A DNA stretch of 26,419 nt, taken from WRIS01 sp031549175. GTDB taxonomy: Bacteria; Actinomycetota; Coriobacteriia; Coriobacteriales; Eggerthellaceae. The position numbers were made by a program, and so were the translations under genes. Every line of letters starts with the position of its first letter. Within the stretch, counting starts at the first letter, position 1. The notes below the pieces were generated by a model that worked only from the letters and a program-made list of their open reading frames with translations, was not told the origin of the DNA and did not search any database. The stretch covers positions 1 to 26,419 of the forward strand of contig JAVBQH010000106.1 in the NCBI GenBank assembly GCA_031549175.1. Reading direction: 5' to 3'. This document shows positions 6,992 through 15,278 of this stretch, one piece after another.

Positions 6992-7360
6992 ATGAGAAAG
7001 CAACCCGCCCACGTGAATATTGACGACTGGACAACCCAGCTGAAAAAAGGAACCCTGGAGTACTGTATCTTGCTGTTGATTCGAGAAAACCCTTGTTATG
7101 GCTACGAAATTATGAGTAGGTTGAGCAAGTGGCCCCTCATCGCAGTGAAGGAAAGTACAGTCTATCCTTTGCTCAGGCGTCTGCAGAAAGACGGATGCCT
7201 TGATTCCTACTGGCAAGAATCAGCAGAGGGCATCCCCCCGCGCAAATACTATTCCATCACGCAAGAAGGCAGGCATTACCTTGAAATGATGTCTTCAGAA
7301 TGGGATTCGCTGACAGATGTCCTTGCACACCTGCGAAAGGAAAGCCGCTCACCTGCATAA
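6992..7360 (+). CDS. PadR family transcriptional regulator
   Basis: A 122-residue protein with a PadR winged helix: LKKGTLEYCILLLIRENPCYGYEIMSRLSKWPL, then KESTVYPLLRRLQKDGCLDSYWQES, and PPRKYYSITQEGRHYLEMM as the wing and dimerisation helix. Subfamily-1 PadR proteins of this length act as dimeric repressors, usually of an adjacent membrane protein or exporter gene. Here the gene stands alone: ~180 bp without a gene and a terminator follow, then convergent asd. No Shine-Dalgarno precedes ATG 6992. It may regulate only itself plus distant targets, or a former partner may have been lost. The nearest divergent gene is tlyA. Confidence 0.9.
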   Translation: MRKQPAHVNIDDWTTQLKKGTLEYCILLLIRENPCYGYEIMSRLSKWPLIAVKESTVYPLLRRLQKDGCLDSYWQESAEGIPPRKYYSITQEGRHYLEMMSSEWDSLTDVLAHLRKESRSPA

Positions 7361-7472
7361 CAACTCCCTATCTGCCCTATCGAACACACAGCGCCGGAGA
7401 CAGCATCAATGACGCAGCAAAATAGAGAATAATCGCAGTATGAACAGATACTCGGTAGAGGCGACAGCGAAA

Positions 7473-7500
7473 GGAAGCGGGCTTGCATAAGCCCGCTTCC
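7473..7500. terminator. Strong hairpin terminator between padR and asd
   Basis: GGAAGCGGGCTT (7473-7484) pairs perfectly with 7489-7500 around a GCAT loop: a 12-bp stem. It is followed by TCATTTT on the plus strand and by TTTCG on the minus strand, so it can end both padR and asd transcription. Confidence 0.75.
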
Positions 7501-7507
7501 TCATTTT

Positions 7508-7534
7508 GAGAAAAAGGGACGCCCGTTTTTTCTC
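7508..7534. repeat. Diverged type A palindromic repeat, possible asd terminator
   Basis: The 27-nt segment aligns without gaps to the core of the type A repeat with 20 identical positions. Both outer arms (GAGAAAA and TTTTCTC) are kept, and the changes fall mainly in the centre. It can still fold. It begins eight bases after the asd stop, on the asd transcript. Confidence 0.5.
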
Positions 7535-7541
7535 ATTTCTG

Positions 7542-8582
7542 TTATGGGAGGAGCAGCTGCGCGATCTGCACGGCATTCAGTGCGGCACCCTTTCGGATCT
7601 GGTCGGCCACCACCCACATTGCCAGTCCGTGATCAACCGTCGGATCCTTGCGCAGGCGGCCGATGTAGGTGCCGTCCGTACCCGCCAAAAGCCCCGGCAT
7701 GGGATATTCGCAATCTGCCGGGTTGTCCATCATGACGACGCCCGGTGCAGCCTCAAGCGCAGCCCGTGCGGCCTCGACGCTGACCTCGTCCGCGAACTCG
7801 ATGGTAAGGGCTTCGGCATGGCAGCGCAGCACAGGCACGCGCACACAGGTCACCGCAACTTCAATATCGCCATCCTCCATGATTTTCTTGGTTTCGACGA
7901 CCATCTTCCATTCCTCCTTGGTCGAGCCGTCTTCGAGGAAGATGTCGATCTGGGGAATGCAGTTGAAGGCGATCTGGTGCTTGAAGTTTTCAACGGTAAG
8001 CTTTTCGCCGTTCAAGAATTGCTTGGTCTGCTCGTAGAGCTCATCCATGGCAGGGGCCCCTGCCCCGCTTGCCGCCTGATAGGTGGAGCAGACTACGCGC
8101 TTGATGGGCGCGATGTCGTAGAGCGGCTTCAAGGCGACCACCATCTGGATGGTCGAGCAGTTGGGGTTAGAGATCACGCCGTTATGCTGCAGGACGGCCG
8201 CCGGGTTCACCTCGGGCACGACCAAGGGCACGCCCTCTTCGACACGGAAGGCGCTCGAGTTGTCGATCATGACAGCCCCGGCAGACACCACGGCGTCGCG
8301 GTACTTCTCAGAGGTCGATCCCCCGCAGGCGAACAGTGCGATGTCGACCCCTTCGAAGGAACGGGGCGCCATCTCCTCGACCGTCAGGTCGCCGGCAGGA
8401 ACTTGGCCGCAGCCGTCGAAGGAGATCGTTTTCCCGGCTGAACGCGCGCTCGCCAAAACCCGCAGTTCTGAAGCAGGGAAATCGAGGTCGTGCAATACCT
8501 TGAGGAATTCCCGACCCACAGCGCCCGTGGCTCCCGCAAGTGCGACAACAGGATTGGCAGGCATGGCTTTCGTCCAACTCAT
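7542..8582 (-). CDS. asd: Aspartate-semialdehyde dehydrogenase
   Basis: A 346-residue enzyme reducing aspartyl-4-phosphate to aspartate semialdehyde with NADPH. This is the branch point for lysine/diaminopimelate, threonine and methionine. The N-terminal nucleotide-binding loop is VALAGATGAVGREFL. The catalytic cysteine is Cys142 in SNPNCSTIQ and the active-site histidine is His255 in VLRCHAEAL; both are present. Length is normal for the bacterial family. ATG 8582 is preferred over the in-frame GTG at 8591, because that GTG overlaps the AAAGGAG ribosome binding site that serves the ATG. It lies 151 bp after lysC on the same strand and has its own extended -10 promoter, so it can be expressed with or without lysC. 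Confidence 0.96.
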   Translation of the reverse strand: MSWTKAMPANPVVALAGATGAVGREFLKVLHDLDFPASELRVLASARSAGKTISFDGCGQVPAGDLTVEEMAPRSFEGVDIALFACGGSTSEKYRDAVVSAGAVMIDNSSAFRVEEGVPLVVPEVNPAAVLQHNGVISNPNCSTIQMVVALKPLYDIAPIKRVVCSTYQAASGAGAPAMDELYEQTKQFLNGEKLTVENFKHQIAFNCIPQIDIFLEDGSTKEEWKMVVETKKIMEDGDIEVAVTCVRVPVLRCHAEALTIEFADEVSVEAARAALEAAPGVVMMDNPADCEYPMPGLLAGTDGTYIGRLRKDPTVDHGLAMWVVADQIRKGAALNAVQIAQLLLP

Positions 8583-8615
8583 GGTATTCACTCCTTTAGG
8601 TTTGCGTTTCTTTGC

Positions 8616-8624
8616 AGTATATCA
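8616..8624 (-). promoter_or_regulatory. Extended -10 promoter of asd
   Basis: The minus strand reads TGATATACT, a TGN extension directly before TATACT (8616-8621), ~34 bp upstream of the asd start. No clear -35 box is seen; a small CTTGC/GCAAG hairpin overlaps the spacer. Confidence 0.45.
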
Positions 8625-8733
8625 GGCTTGCCCCGCAAGAAGCCCGCTCCAAGGCGCCTTTCGGACAAGCCTGCTTATGGGCAGGTCGACCGGCATCGGC
8701 CGTTCAAGCGCAGAATGGTTCTTCGGGAAATGC

Positions 8734-10014
8734 CTAACGGCCTTTTTGCATCTTCGCGGCGATCTCTTCGGCAGAGAGCTGCGTTTCTTCGAAGATGCTG
8801 TCGGAGTCAAGCTCGAAGGCCGTGTGCAGGCAGCGGACGGCGTCTGCGGTCTGCGAGCCGTCGATCACCACCGACAGGCGTATGGGCGACGTCGAGATGG
8901 CAAGGATGTTGATCTGCTTTTCCCCCAGCGCCGAAAAGGTCTTCGCAGCAACGCCGGGACTCGATTTCATCCCGGTACCTACCACGCTGATCTTGGCGAT
9001 ATCCTCGTCGACATCATATTCGCGGGCACCGATTTCTGGCAGGATGCGCTCGATCGTTTCGATGGCGCGCATCAAATCACCCCCTGGGCAGGTGAAGCTG
9101 ATATCGGTGAAGCCGTCTTGGCTGATGTTTTGGATGATCATGTCGGTGTTGACCATGTTGCCCGCGAGCGCTGAGAACACCTTCGCCGCGACTCCGGACA
9201 TGTCGGGCACGCCACGGATGGTTACTTTGACCTCGGAGGTGTCGTGTGCAATTCCGGTTATGACCGCTTCTTCCATTAAAGGCGTCGCCTCCCTTATATA
9301 GGTTCCCGAGGCTTCGGAAAAGGCCGAGCGGGAATGTATGACCACATTGTATTTGCGGGCGAACTCTACCGCCCTCATCTGCAAAACACCAGCCCCAGCG
9401 CTTGAGAGTTCAAGCATATCGTCGTAGCAGATCTCATCGAGCTTCCGTGCGCGCGGCGCGATACGCGGGTCGGCCGTATAGACGCCGTCGACGTCGGAGT
9501 ATATCTCGCAGACATCCGCATCGATCCCCCAGGCGACGGCGACGGCCGTCGTATCGGATCCACCGCGGCCGAGCGTCGTCATGTCGCCCGCCTTGTCGAT
9601 GCCTTGGAACCCGGCCACCACAGGGATGAAGCCCTCGTCAAGCGCGTCCTTGATCCGCCTGGCATCCACACTGATGATCTTTGCCTTTGCGTGGGTACCA
9701 TTGGTTACGATGCCGGCTTGGCGGCCGGTGAAGCTTATGGACTTGTAGCCGTGCGCCTCGATGGCCATGGCAAGAAGCGTCATACTGACCTGCTCGCCGG
9801 TGGAAAGCAGCCGGTCGATCTCACGGTCGGGGGGGTTGGGGTTGATGGCTCGCGCAAGGCCAAGCAGCTCGTCGGTCGACTTCCCCATCGCAGACACGAC
9901 GGCGACAACATCGTTGCCGGCCTGTTTGGATTCTATCAGGCGTTTTGCAACCATTTGGATGCGGTCTGGGGATGCCATCGAGGTTCCGCCGAACTTTGCA
10001 ACTATGAGCGACAT
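8734..10014 (-). CDS. lysC: Aspartokinase
   Basis: A 426-residue kinase phosphorylating aspartate with ATP, the first committed step of the aspartate family. The N-terminal amino-acid-kinase domain shows KFGGTSM (7-13), FTGRQAGI (~95-102) and GFQG...TTLGRGGSDTTAVA (~136-159). Two C-terminal ACT domains follow: VTIRGVPDMSGVAAKVFSAL (~264-283) and ISVVGTGMKSSPGVAAKTFSAL (~342-363). Together they form the feedback site that usually senses lysine and/or threonine. Length and layout match the monofunctional class common in actinobacteria and firmicutes. The ribosome binding site is weak (GAAGAAAGA before ATG 10014). Upstream TGGTATAGT provides an extended -10. No lysine riboswitch is visible in the ~90-bp leader region. 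Confidence 0.96.
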   Translation of the reverse strand: MSLIVAKFGGTSMASPDRIQMVAKRLIESKQAGNDVVAVVSAMGKSTDELLGLARAINPNPPDREIDRLLSTGEQVSMTLLAMAIEAHGYKSISFTGRQAGIVTNGTHAKAKIISVDARRIKDALDEGFIPVVAGFQGIDKAGDMTTLGRGGSDTTAVAVAWGIDADVCEIYSDVDGVYTADPRIAPRARKLDEICYDDMLELSSAGAGVLQMRAVEFARKYNVVIHSRSAFSEASGTYIREATPLMEEAVITGIAHDTSEVKVTIRGVPDMSGVAAKVFSALAGNMVNTDMIIQNISQDGFTDISFTCPGGDLMRAIETIERILPEIGAREYDVDEDIAKISVVGTGMKSSPGVAAKTFSALGEKQINILAISTSPIRLSVVIDGSQTADAVRCLHTAFELDSDSIFEETQLSAEEIAAKMQKGR

Positions 10015-10052
10015 GGTTATCTTTCTTCTGCGTTTCGATTCAACAATCCTAC

Positions 10053-10061
10053 ACTATACCA
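10053..10061 (-). promoter_or_regulatory. Extended -10 promoter of lysC
   Basis: The minus strand shows TGG directly before TATAGT (10053-10058), about 39 bp upstream of the lysC ATG; the -35 region is weak. Confidence 0.5.
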
Positions 10062-10227
10062 AATTATGGGAATCGCAGATGGGGCTTCGTAGAATCACGA
10101 TAAGAAATTGACAGCGTGAGACACCTTCTCCCTGCTGCTCAAGCACCCGTCGATGCAGGCAGCACGCCTGATACGGCAAGTGCCGTTGTGCCGGCCCTGG
10201 ACAAAGCCGTCGTTTGTCGGGCAGCCT

Positions 10228-11460
10228 TTACTCTTTACCCTTCCCCGGCTCGGGCATCAGCCACAGGAACACGAACCCGATCAGGAACACGATCACCAAG
10301 GACAGCACGCCCATCGAAGGGTTGCCCGTCAGGCCGGTGAAGGTCGCAATGAGGAAGGTGCCGAGCACCGCTGCGTACTTCCCGAAGATATCGAAGAAGC
10401 CATAGTACTCGTTTGCGTGCTCTTTAGGGATGAGCTTGCCGAACTCCGAGCGCGACAGCGCCTGGATGCCGCCCTGGAAAAGCCCCACACAGATCGCCAG
10501 AAACCAGAACTCGAGCGCGCTCTTAAGGAAGAAGGCCGCGAACACCGTGATGCAGAAATAGGCGAACACCGAGATCAGAAGCATTTTCTTGGTTCCAAGC
10601 TTGCCGGCCAGACGCCCATATGCGATTGCCGAGGGGAAGGCGACGAACTGGGTGACCAGCAAGGCCAGCACCAGCTGGGTCGAGTCGATCCCAAGCTCGG
10701 TCCCGTAGCTCGTTGCCATCCTGATGATGGTGTGGACGCCATCGATGTAGAAGAAGTATGCCAGCATGAAGAACCGCAGGCTTTTATTCTTCGCGATGTT
10801 TTTAATTGTGCGCCCGAGGCCTACGAAGGTGTCCTTGAGAAGATGCGCGGTACGTTCCTTGTAGTGCGTCTGGTGTACGTCCTTTACCAGGGGGATGCTA
10901 AATATCAGCCACCAAACCGCCGTTATCCCGAAGGCGATCTTCATCCCCAATGCGGCGTCGATCCCGACGGCTCCCCCACCGAGAACGATGGCGAGGCAAA
11001 GGATGAAGGGGATGCACGAGCCGATATAGCCCCAGGCATACCCATGGGAGGATATCTTGTCGTAGTTCTCCTCGGTGGTCGCGTCTACCAGGAACGCGTC
11101 GTAGAAGACCATCGACGAGTTGAGGCACACGGCAGCGATGACATAGACCACCAGGAACACCACGGCCTCGGTCGGGAAGCCAAGCGCCGCACACGCAACC
11201 ACCCCCGTGCCGATGAAGCCGACAAGGAATTTCTTCTTGTTGCCCTTGAGGTCTGCAAGCGAACCGAGGATGGGCATCATCAACGCGATTATCAACGATG
11301 CGATGGTTTCGGCATAACCCCAGGCGACAACTATGGAACCTGTGGCAATCGAGGCGAAGTAGATCGGAATGAGCGCCGTCGAAAGCAAGACGAAGGCCGA
11401 ATTCCCGATGTCATACAGGATCCAGCTTTTCTCCTGTTTGGTCATTTTTTGTTTAGCCAC
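10228..11460 (-). CDS. MFS transporter of the UMF1/Atg22-like family
   Basis: A 410-residue protein with about 12 hydrophobic segments. It opens with SWILYDIGNSAFVLL and has NSSMVFYDAFLVDATT in the third to fourth helix region. Both are characteristic of UMF1 (Atg22-like) major facilitator proteins. Loops such as GSLADLKGNKKKFL resemble the usual MFS loop 2-3 motif. Substrates of bacterial members are mostly unknown; the yeast relative exports amino acids from the vacuole. The start is GTG 11460 with AAAGGA upstream. It is a single-gene unit, divergent from the phospholipase-like gene. The position next to lysC (214 bp downstream of it in map order, same strand but upstream in transcription) does not show a shared operon. 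Confidence 0.88.
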   Translation of the reverse strand: MAKQKMTKQEKSWILYDIGNSAFVLLSTALIPIYFASIATGSIVVAWGYAETIASLIIALMMPILGSLADLKGNKKKFLVGFIGTGVVACAALGFPTEAVVFLVVYVIAAVCLNSSMVFYDAFLVDATTEENYDKISSHGYAWGYIGSCIPFILCLAIVLGGGAVGIDAALGMKIAFGITAVWWLIFSIPLVKDVHQTHYKERTAHLLKDTFVGLGRTIKNIAKNKSLRFFMLAYFFYIDGVHTIIRMATSYGTELGIDSTQLVLALLVTQFVAFPSAIAYGRLAGKLGTKKMLLISVFAYFCITVFAAFFLKSALEFWFLAICVGLFQGGIQALSRSEFGKLIPKEHANEYYGFFDIFGKYAAVLGTFLIATFTGLTGNPSMGVLSLVIVFLIGFVFLWLMPEPGKGKE

Positions 11461-11492
11461 AGGATTCCTTTCAACAAAAAGGTGACTTTAGC

Positions 11493-11520
11493 TTGCATGT
11501 GTTGCTTAATTGTATATGAT
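11493..11520 (+). promoter_or_regulatory. Promoter of the phospholipase-like/TRIC operon
   Basis: TTGCAT (11493-11498) and TATGAT (11515-11520) are separated by 16 bp. They lie 50 bp upstream of the TTG start at 11570 in the region divergent from the MFS gene. Confidence 0.55.
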
Positions 11521-11569
11521 GGGCGAAAAGATCACTCTATGGATCATCAACTGTAAAGGGGATTTAACC

Positions 11570-12535
11570 TTGCCAGCCATCATCACACACGACACGTTCG
11601 GGCAAGAGGTCTACCGCAAGCTTCATGAGCTCATCGGGGAGACCCGCGACGAATACGAGGCGTTCCTCTTGGGCAACCAAGGCCCCGACCCCCTTTTCTA
11701 CAGCGTCCTTATCCCGCGCCTCAGCCGCCTGACGCACCTGGGGCATACAATGCATGACGAAAAGCCCAATGAGCTCTTGGCGGCCTTCAAGGAATCCCTC
11801 AAGGTGCTCTCCGCAGATGCCTATCCGGTCGGGCGCGCCTACCTGTTCGGGTTCTTATGCCACTATGTGCTCGACTCGAACATGCACCCCCTCGTGTTCA
11901 GCAAGGAGTTCCAGTTCTGCGATGCGGGAATAGAGGGCCTCGACCGCACAAACGGCAGCGAGGTCCATGCCGTGATCGAAAGCGAATTCGACGAAATGGT
12001 TCTTTTCACCAAATACGGGAAGACCATCTCCCAATTCTCCCCCGGCAACGAGATACTGAAAGCGCGGGATTCGGTGCTCGACACCATTTCCAAGATGTAT
12101 GTGTATGCGGCGCTTACCGTGTATGGGGAGTGCATCCCTGAAAACACGTTCCGCCTGTGCGTAAAGGCCTTCCGGCTTACCCAAAGCATCGTGTTCCATT
12201 CCTCGACCGGCACCAAGCGCGCCGTGCTCGGCCGCATCGAAGAGGTCTTCCGCTCCTATTCCTTCATCCGGTCCATGAGCCCGCGGGCCATCAAGGCGAC
12301 CACGAGCCAGTTTGACAACAGCGAGCACCAGCCCTGGGAAAACCCTTTCACGGGAAGGACCAGCACGGATGGGTTCTGGGACATCTTCAATCGCGCCCAA
12401 GGCCTCGCGGTCGACGGCATCCGACTGGCAGGCTCCGACGGGTTTGACGGCATCCGGGCAGAGGAGATCACCCATAACCTCGATTTTTCGGGGGCCCCGA
12501 CGGTGGCGATACTCACGGTAGAAGAGGTGGTGTAG
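11570..12535 (+). CDS. Zinc-dependent phospholipase C-like protein
   Basis: A 321-residue protein. Histidine and aspartate motifs spread through its first half fit the PF00882-type zinc site: PAIITHDTFGQEVY at the N-terminus, LLGNQGPDPLFY, LGHTMHDE, GFLCHYVLDSNMHPLV and VHAVIESEFDEM. Homologues are annotated as Zn-dependent PLC or S1/P1-like; the true substrate is unproven, and no signal peptide is visible, so it is probably cytoplasmic. I chose TTG 11570 rather than the upstream in-frame ATG at 11510. AAAGGGGAT sits just ahead of the TTG, the resulting start (M)PAIITHD matches how family members begin, and the ATG overlaps the promoter. It is followed six bases later by the TRIC-type channel gene, so the two form an operon. 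Confidence 0.82.
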   Translation: MPAIITHDTFGQEVYRKLHELIGETRDEYEAFLLGNQGPDPLFYSVLIPRLSRLTHLGHTMHDEKPNELLAAFKESLKVLSADAYPVGRAYLFGFLCHYVLDSNMHPLVFSKEFQFCDAGIEGLDRTNGSEVHAVIESEFDEMVLFTKYGKTISQFSPGNEILKARDSVLDTISKMYVYAALTVYGECIPENTFRLCVKAFRLTQSIVFHSSTGTKRAVLGRIEEVFRSYSFIRSMSPRAIKATTSQFDNSEHQPWENPFTGRTSTDGFWDIFNRAQGLAVDGIRLAGSDGFDGIRAEEITHNLDFSGAPTVAILTVEEVV

Positions 12536-12541
12536 CCGAAA

Positions 12542-13417
12542 ATGCTTGAATCCGTCCTGCCGGTACCTTTTTGGCTCGAGTTCGCCGCGGCGCTCACGGG
12601 CGGCATTTCCGGTGCCATGAGCGCGGTGCGGGCGCGTTTCGATATTTTCGGCACCATATGTATTGCCTGTACTGCAGGGTTGTTTGGCGGCGTGATGCGC
12701 GACCTGCTTTTGCAAAGCTATGGCATCTACGCCTTCCAGCACCCCGAGCTTATCATAGCCTGCGTAATCGCCGCGATTGTCGTGTTCTTCTTCGGCAAGT
12801 TGACCACCTACCTCGATCCGGTCGTCAACCTGCTTGACAACCTGTCCATGGGGCTTTGGGCCGTCATCAGCGTGGGGAAGGGTTTTTCGGCTGGACTCTC
12901 TATCGTTCCCTGCGTCATCTTGGGGACCACCACGGCTATTGGCGGCGGCGTGATGCGTGATGTGTTCATGAGCCGCAAGCCCGAGGCCTTCCAGGCGGGC
13001 GCTTTGTACGGCAGCGCGTCGCTGATCGGCTCGATCGCCTATGCCATTATGCGGCAATACGACCTGTTGCCCGAAGTGGCGCCTTTCATCTGCGTGGGGG
13101 TGGTGTTGATCGTCCGCTATATGTCGCTGCTGCTCGGCTGGCATACCAAGCCCTCGCACGATTATTCGGACGCTGTCACGCAGGCGGTGGCGAAGCCCGT
13201 CAAGTCGGTGGCCAAGATGGTGAGGGCGGCACCGAAAGGCAAGACCGAGCGCGACAAGGAGCAGCGTCAACAGGCCACCGGCAGACATGTGAGGAGCGGG
13301 CCTTTGGCCCCGAGCGACCCGAGCGACCGTATCGTGCTGAAGGACCTTGCCGAACTCAGGGATGAAAGCCCGCCAAAAGACCCCTTCGAACCCTCTACGC
13401 CTGATCCCAGGCAGTAA
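12542..13417 (+). CDS. TRIC/UPF0126 family trimeric cation channel-like membrane protein
   Basis: A 291-residue protein. The first ~205 residues hold seven hydrophobic segments arranged as an internal repeat. Each repeat carries the diagnostic glycine-rich motif, TAGLFGGVMRDLLL and TTAIGGGVMRDVFM. Prokaryotic TRIC homologues of this family form homotrimeric K+/Na+-permeable channels. The last ~85 residues (after SLLLGWHTKPSHDYS) are hydrophilic and rich in Lys, Arg, Pro and Asp. This tail is longer than in typical ~205-residue members and would be cytoplasmic or disordered. It begins six bases after the phospholipase-like gene. No strong Shine-Dalgarno is seen, so translational coupling is likely. 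Confidence 0.86.
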   Translation: MLESVLPVPFWLEFAAALTGGISGAMSAVRARFDIFGTICIACTAGLFGGVMRDLLLQSYGIYAFQHPELIIACVIAAIVVFFFGKLTTYLDPVVNLLDNLSMGLWAVISVGKGFSAGLSIVPCVILGTTTAIGGGVMRDVFMSRKPEAFQAGALYGSASLIGSIAYAIMRQYDLLPEVAPFICVGVVLIVRYMSLLLGWHTKPSHDYSDAVTQAVAKPVKSVAKMVRAAPKGKTERDKEQRQQATGRHVRSGPLAPSDPSDRIVLKDLAELRDESPPKDPFEPSTPDPRQ

Positions 13418-13439
13418 AACAAGGGGCCAGTCGCTTGGT

Positions 13440-14093
13440 TTACGAGTTTTTGAGCATTACCAGCCGCATGGTGTCCGCGGCATGTTCACAGGCGTCGGTG
13501 CACTTCTCCATACGCATGAAGAGCTGTGTCCAGGTAAGGACATACAATGGGTCATCCTTGTGCTCGACGTGCAGGTGGCGAATGATCTTCATGTAGTCGG
13601 CATCGGCATCTTCCTCAAAGCTGTTGATGTCGATGATGCGCTGGCGGAAGTTCTTCGACTTCTTGAAGTTGCGGAAGTCGTCCATGGCGTTGTTCAGTGC
13701 GTTGCAGCTCTTCTCTATGATCTCGGCAAACTCCAAGGCGTCCTCATGCATTTCAAGGATGTCGTACATGAAGAAGCGTTGGACCACGTCTTCGATGTAA
13801 TCGAGGATGTCGTCAAAAAACTGCGTGAGCGAGACGATGTCCTCGCGTTCGATGGGTGTGATGAAATCAGTCGCAATAGCCGTGAACACATCATGGCAGA
13901 TCTCGTCGGCCTCATGCTCGATATCGTGGGCACGCACCATGATCTTTTGGAGGTCTTCGGGGTTGTTCAGGTCTTTGAACCCTTTGATGGTCTCCGTCAA
14001 AAGCTCCGCCTCTTTGCAGGCGAGTTTTATCTGGTTCTCAAATGCGGTGAAGTAATCGAACTTCTTTTGCTTTTTCTGCTTGTCTTTTGCCAT
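13440..14093 (-). CDS. DUF47 (PhoU-like) Pit accessory protein
   Basis: A 217-residue, all-helical, highly charged cytoplasmic protein with PhoU-like helical repeats: FKDLNNPEDLQKIMVRAHDIEHEADEICHDVF and a second MRMEKCTDACEHAADTMRLV near the end. E/D-rich triplets such as HEADE and EHAAD are the presumed metal-binding sites of the family. DUF47 proteins are encoded next to Pit transporters and modulate phosphate uptake. Here the ATG lies 12 bp after the pit stop with AAAGGAAG ahead of it, so it is the second gene of a pit operon. It converges with the TRIC-type gene; only 22 bp separate the stops and no clear terminator is seen. Confidence 0.9.
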   Translation of the reverse strand: MAKDKQKKQKKFDYFTAFENQIKLACKEAELLTETIKGFKDLNNPEDLQKIMVRAHDIEHEADEICHDVFTAIATDFITPIEREDIVSLTQFFDDILDYIEDVVQRFFMYDILEMHEDALEFAEIIEKSCNALNNAMDDFRNFKKSKNFRQRIIDINSFEEDADADYMKIIRHLHVEHKDDPLYVLTWTQLFMRMEKCTDACEHAADTMRLVMLKNS

Positions 14094-14105
14094 ATCCCAC
14101 TTCCT

Positions 14106-15158
14106 TTATGCGAGCAACAAGAACAACCATGCAACTACAAAACCGAGCAGGCCGCAGCCTGGGAAGGTAAGCACCCAAGTCTTTATCATGTCAAAGGCGA
14201 TGCCCCAATTCACCGATTTCGGCCGTTTTGCTGCGCCCACGCCCATGATGGCCGTGGTCTTGGTATGCGTGGTTGAAACCGGCAAGCCACCGAAGGTAGA
14301 GACGACCAGGCAGATGGTTGCCGCAAAGCTTGCAGCGAAGCCCTGGTACTTCTCCATCTTCACCATGTTCATGCCGACGCTTTTGATGATCTTCTTGCCG
14401 CCGACCGCGGTTCCGAGACCCATGGTGATGGCGCACATCAGCATCATCCAAAACGGCAGGCCCATGTTGTCGGGCTGGCCGATGCCGGTGGCCAGCGTGA
14501 TCGCCAGGACAAAGACGCCCATGAACTTCTGCCCGTCTTGCGCGCCATGCATGAAGGCAACGCCGGCGCCGGCAAAGATCTGCGCCCATTTGAAGAAATG
14601 GTCCGATTTGCGGCGGTCAAGGCGGCGACAGGCAAACATGATCACCTTGGTGCAAAGCCAGCCTAAGCCGAAGCCCATGAAGGTCGATAGCAGGATGCCG
14701 TAGATGACCTTGACCCATTCGTTCCAGTTGATTCCGCTGAATCCCGCCTGCAGCGCAATGGCCGCACCGGTCAAGCCGGCGATCAGCGAGTGGCTTTGCG
14801 AGGTGGGAATGCCGAAATACCAGGTGACAACACCCCACACGATGATGGCGACCATAGCCGCCATCAGGGCGATCATGGCTTGGTTGGAGTCCCCCCCGAA
14901 ATCAACCATGTGAAAGATAGTGTTTGCGACAGCGGCCGACACCATGGTAATGACGAGCAGCCCGAAGAAGTTGCATACTGCCGCCATGACGATCGCCCAC
15001 TTGGCCGACATGCAGCGGGTGGATACCACTGTGGCGATTGCGTTGGGCGCGTCGGTTGCGCCGTTGACGACGATAACGCCGAGATTGAGCAACGTCACTG
15101 CTATCAAAGCAGGGTTTGCCATCAGTTCGGAGAGGAAGGTTCCCCAGTCTATGATCAC
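14106..15158 (-). CDS. pit: Inorganic phosphate transporter, Pit family
   Basis: A 350-residue integral membrane protein with about ten hydrophobic segments. The duplicated PD001131-like motifs of the Pit family are visible: VVNGATDAPNAIATVVSTRCM near the N-terminus and AFMHGAQDGQKFMGVF in the second half. GIPTSQSHSLIAGLTGAA and GLPVSTTHTKTTAIMGVG are the second conserved pair. Pit proteins import metal-phosphate complexes with protons (or Na+). Start is GTG 15158 with GAAAGG six bases ahead. It is followed by its DUF47 partner. The ~190-bp upstream region holds two TTTACA repeats with 11-bp spacing (see the regulatory entry), suggesting phosphate control. Confidence in family is high; the exact coupling ion cannot be read. 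Confidence 0.93.
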   Translation of the reverse strand: MIIDWGTFLSELMANPALIAVTLLNLGVIVVNGATDAPNAIATVVSTRCMSAKWAIVMAAVCNFFGLLVITMVSAAVANTIFHMVDFGGDSNQAMIALMAAMVAIIVWGVVTWYFGIPTSQSHSLIAGLTGAAIALQAGFSGINWNEWVKVIYGILLSTFMGFGLGWLCTKVIMFACRRLDRRKSDHFFKWAQIFAGAGVAFMHGAQDGQKFMGVFVLAITLATGIGQPDNMGLPFWMMLMCAITMGLGTAVGGKKIIKSVGMNMVKMEKYQGFAASFAATICLVVSTFGGLPVSTTHTKTTAIMGVGAAKRPKSVNWGIAFDMIKTWVLTFPGCGLLGFVVAWLFLLLA

Positions 15159-15184
15159 CGTCGGCCTTTCGACACAAGTTCAAT

Positions 15185-15201
15185 CTTGCCCGGCGGGCAA
15201 G
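15185..15201. other. Short hairpin in the pit leader
   Basis: CTTGCCC (15185-15191) pairs with GGGCAAG (15195-15201) around GGC, ~27 bases before the pit GTG. It has no T-tract of terminator type; it may affect translation or mRNA stability. Confidence 0.35.
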
Positions 15202-15278
15202 CAAGGCATAAGTTTAACGTAAATCTGACTGTTCGTAAGAGGGCAAAAGCGCCTTTTTCTTGGGATGGAGCCCCACAA

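Noticed and set aside
10015..10110. Possible lysine riboswitch ahead of lysC
   Set aside because: The leader between the predicted -10 box and ATG is only about 40 bases, too short for an L-box aptamer, and no aptamer-like stems were seen.
10173..10186. ACGGCA/TGCCGT hairpin after the MFS gene as a terminator
   Set aside because: Only six base pairs around a two-base loop and no T-tract in either direction.
10153..11556. A 467-codon plus-strand open frame
   Set aside because: It lies opposite the UMF1 transporter gene and has a charged, low-complexity translation typical of antisense frames in GC-rich DNA.
11855..13288. A 477-codon minus-strand open frame
   Set aside because: It spans antisense to two well-supported genes (phospholipase-like and TRIC-type) and resembles no family.
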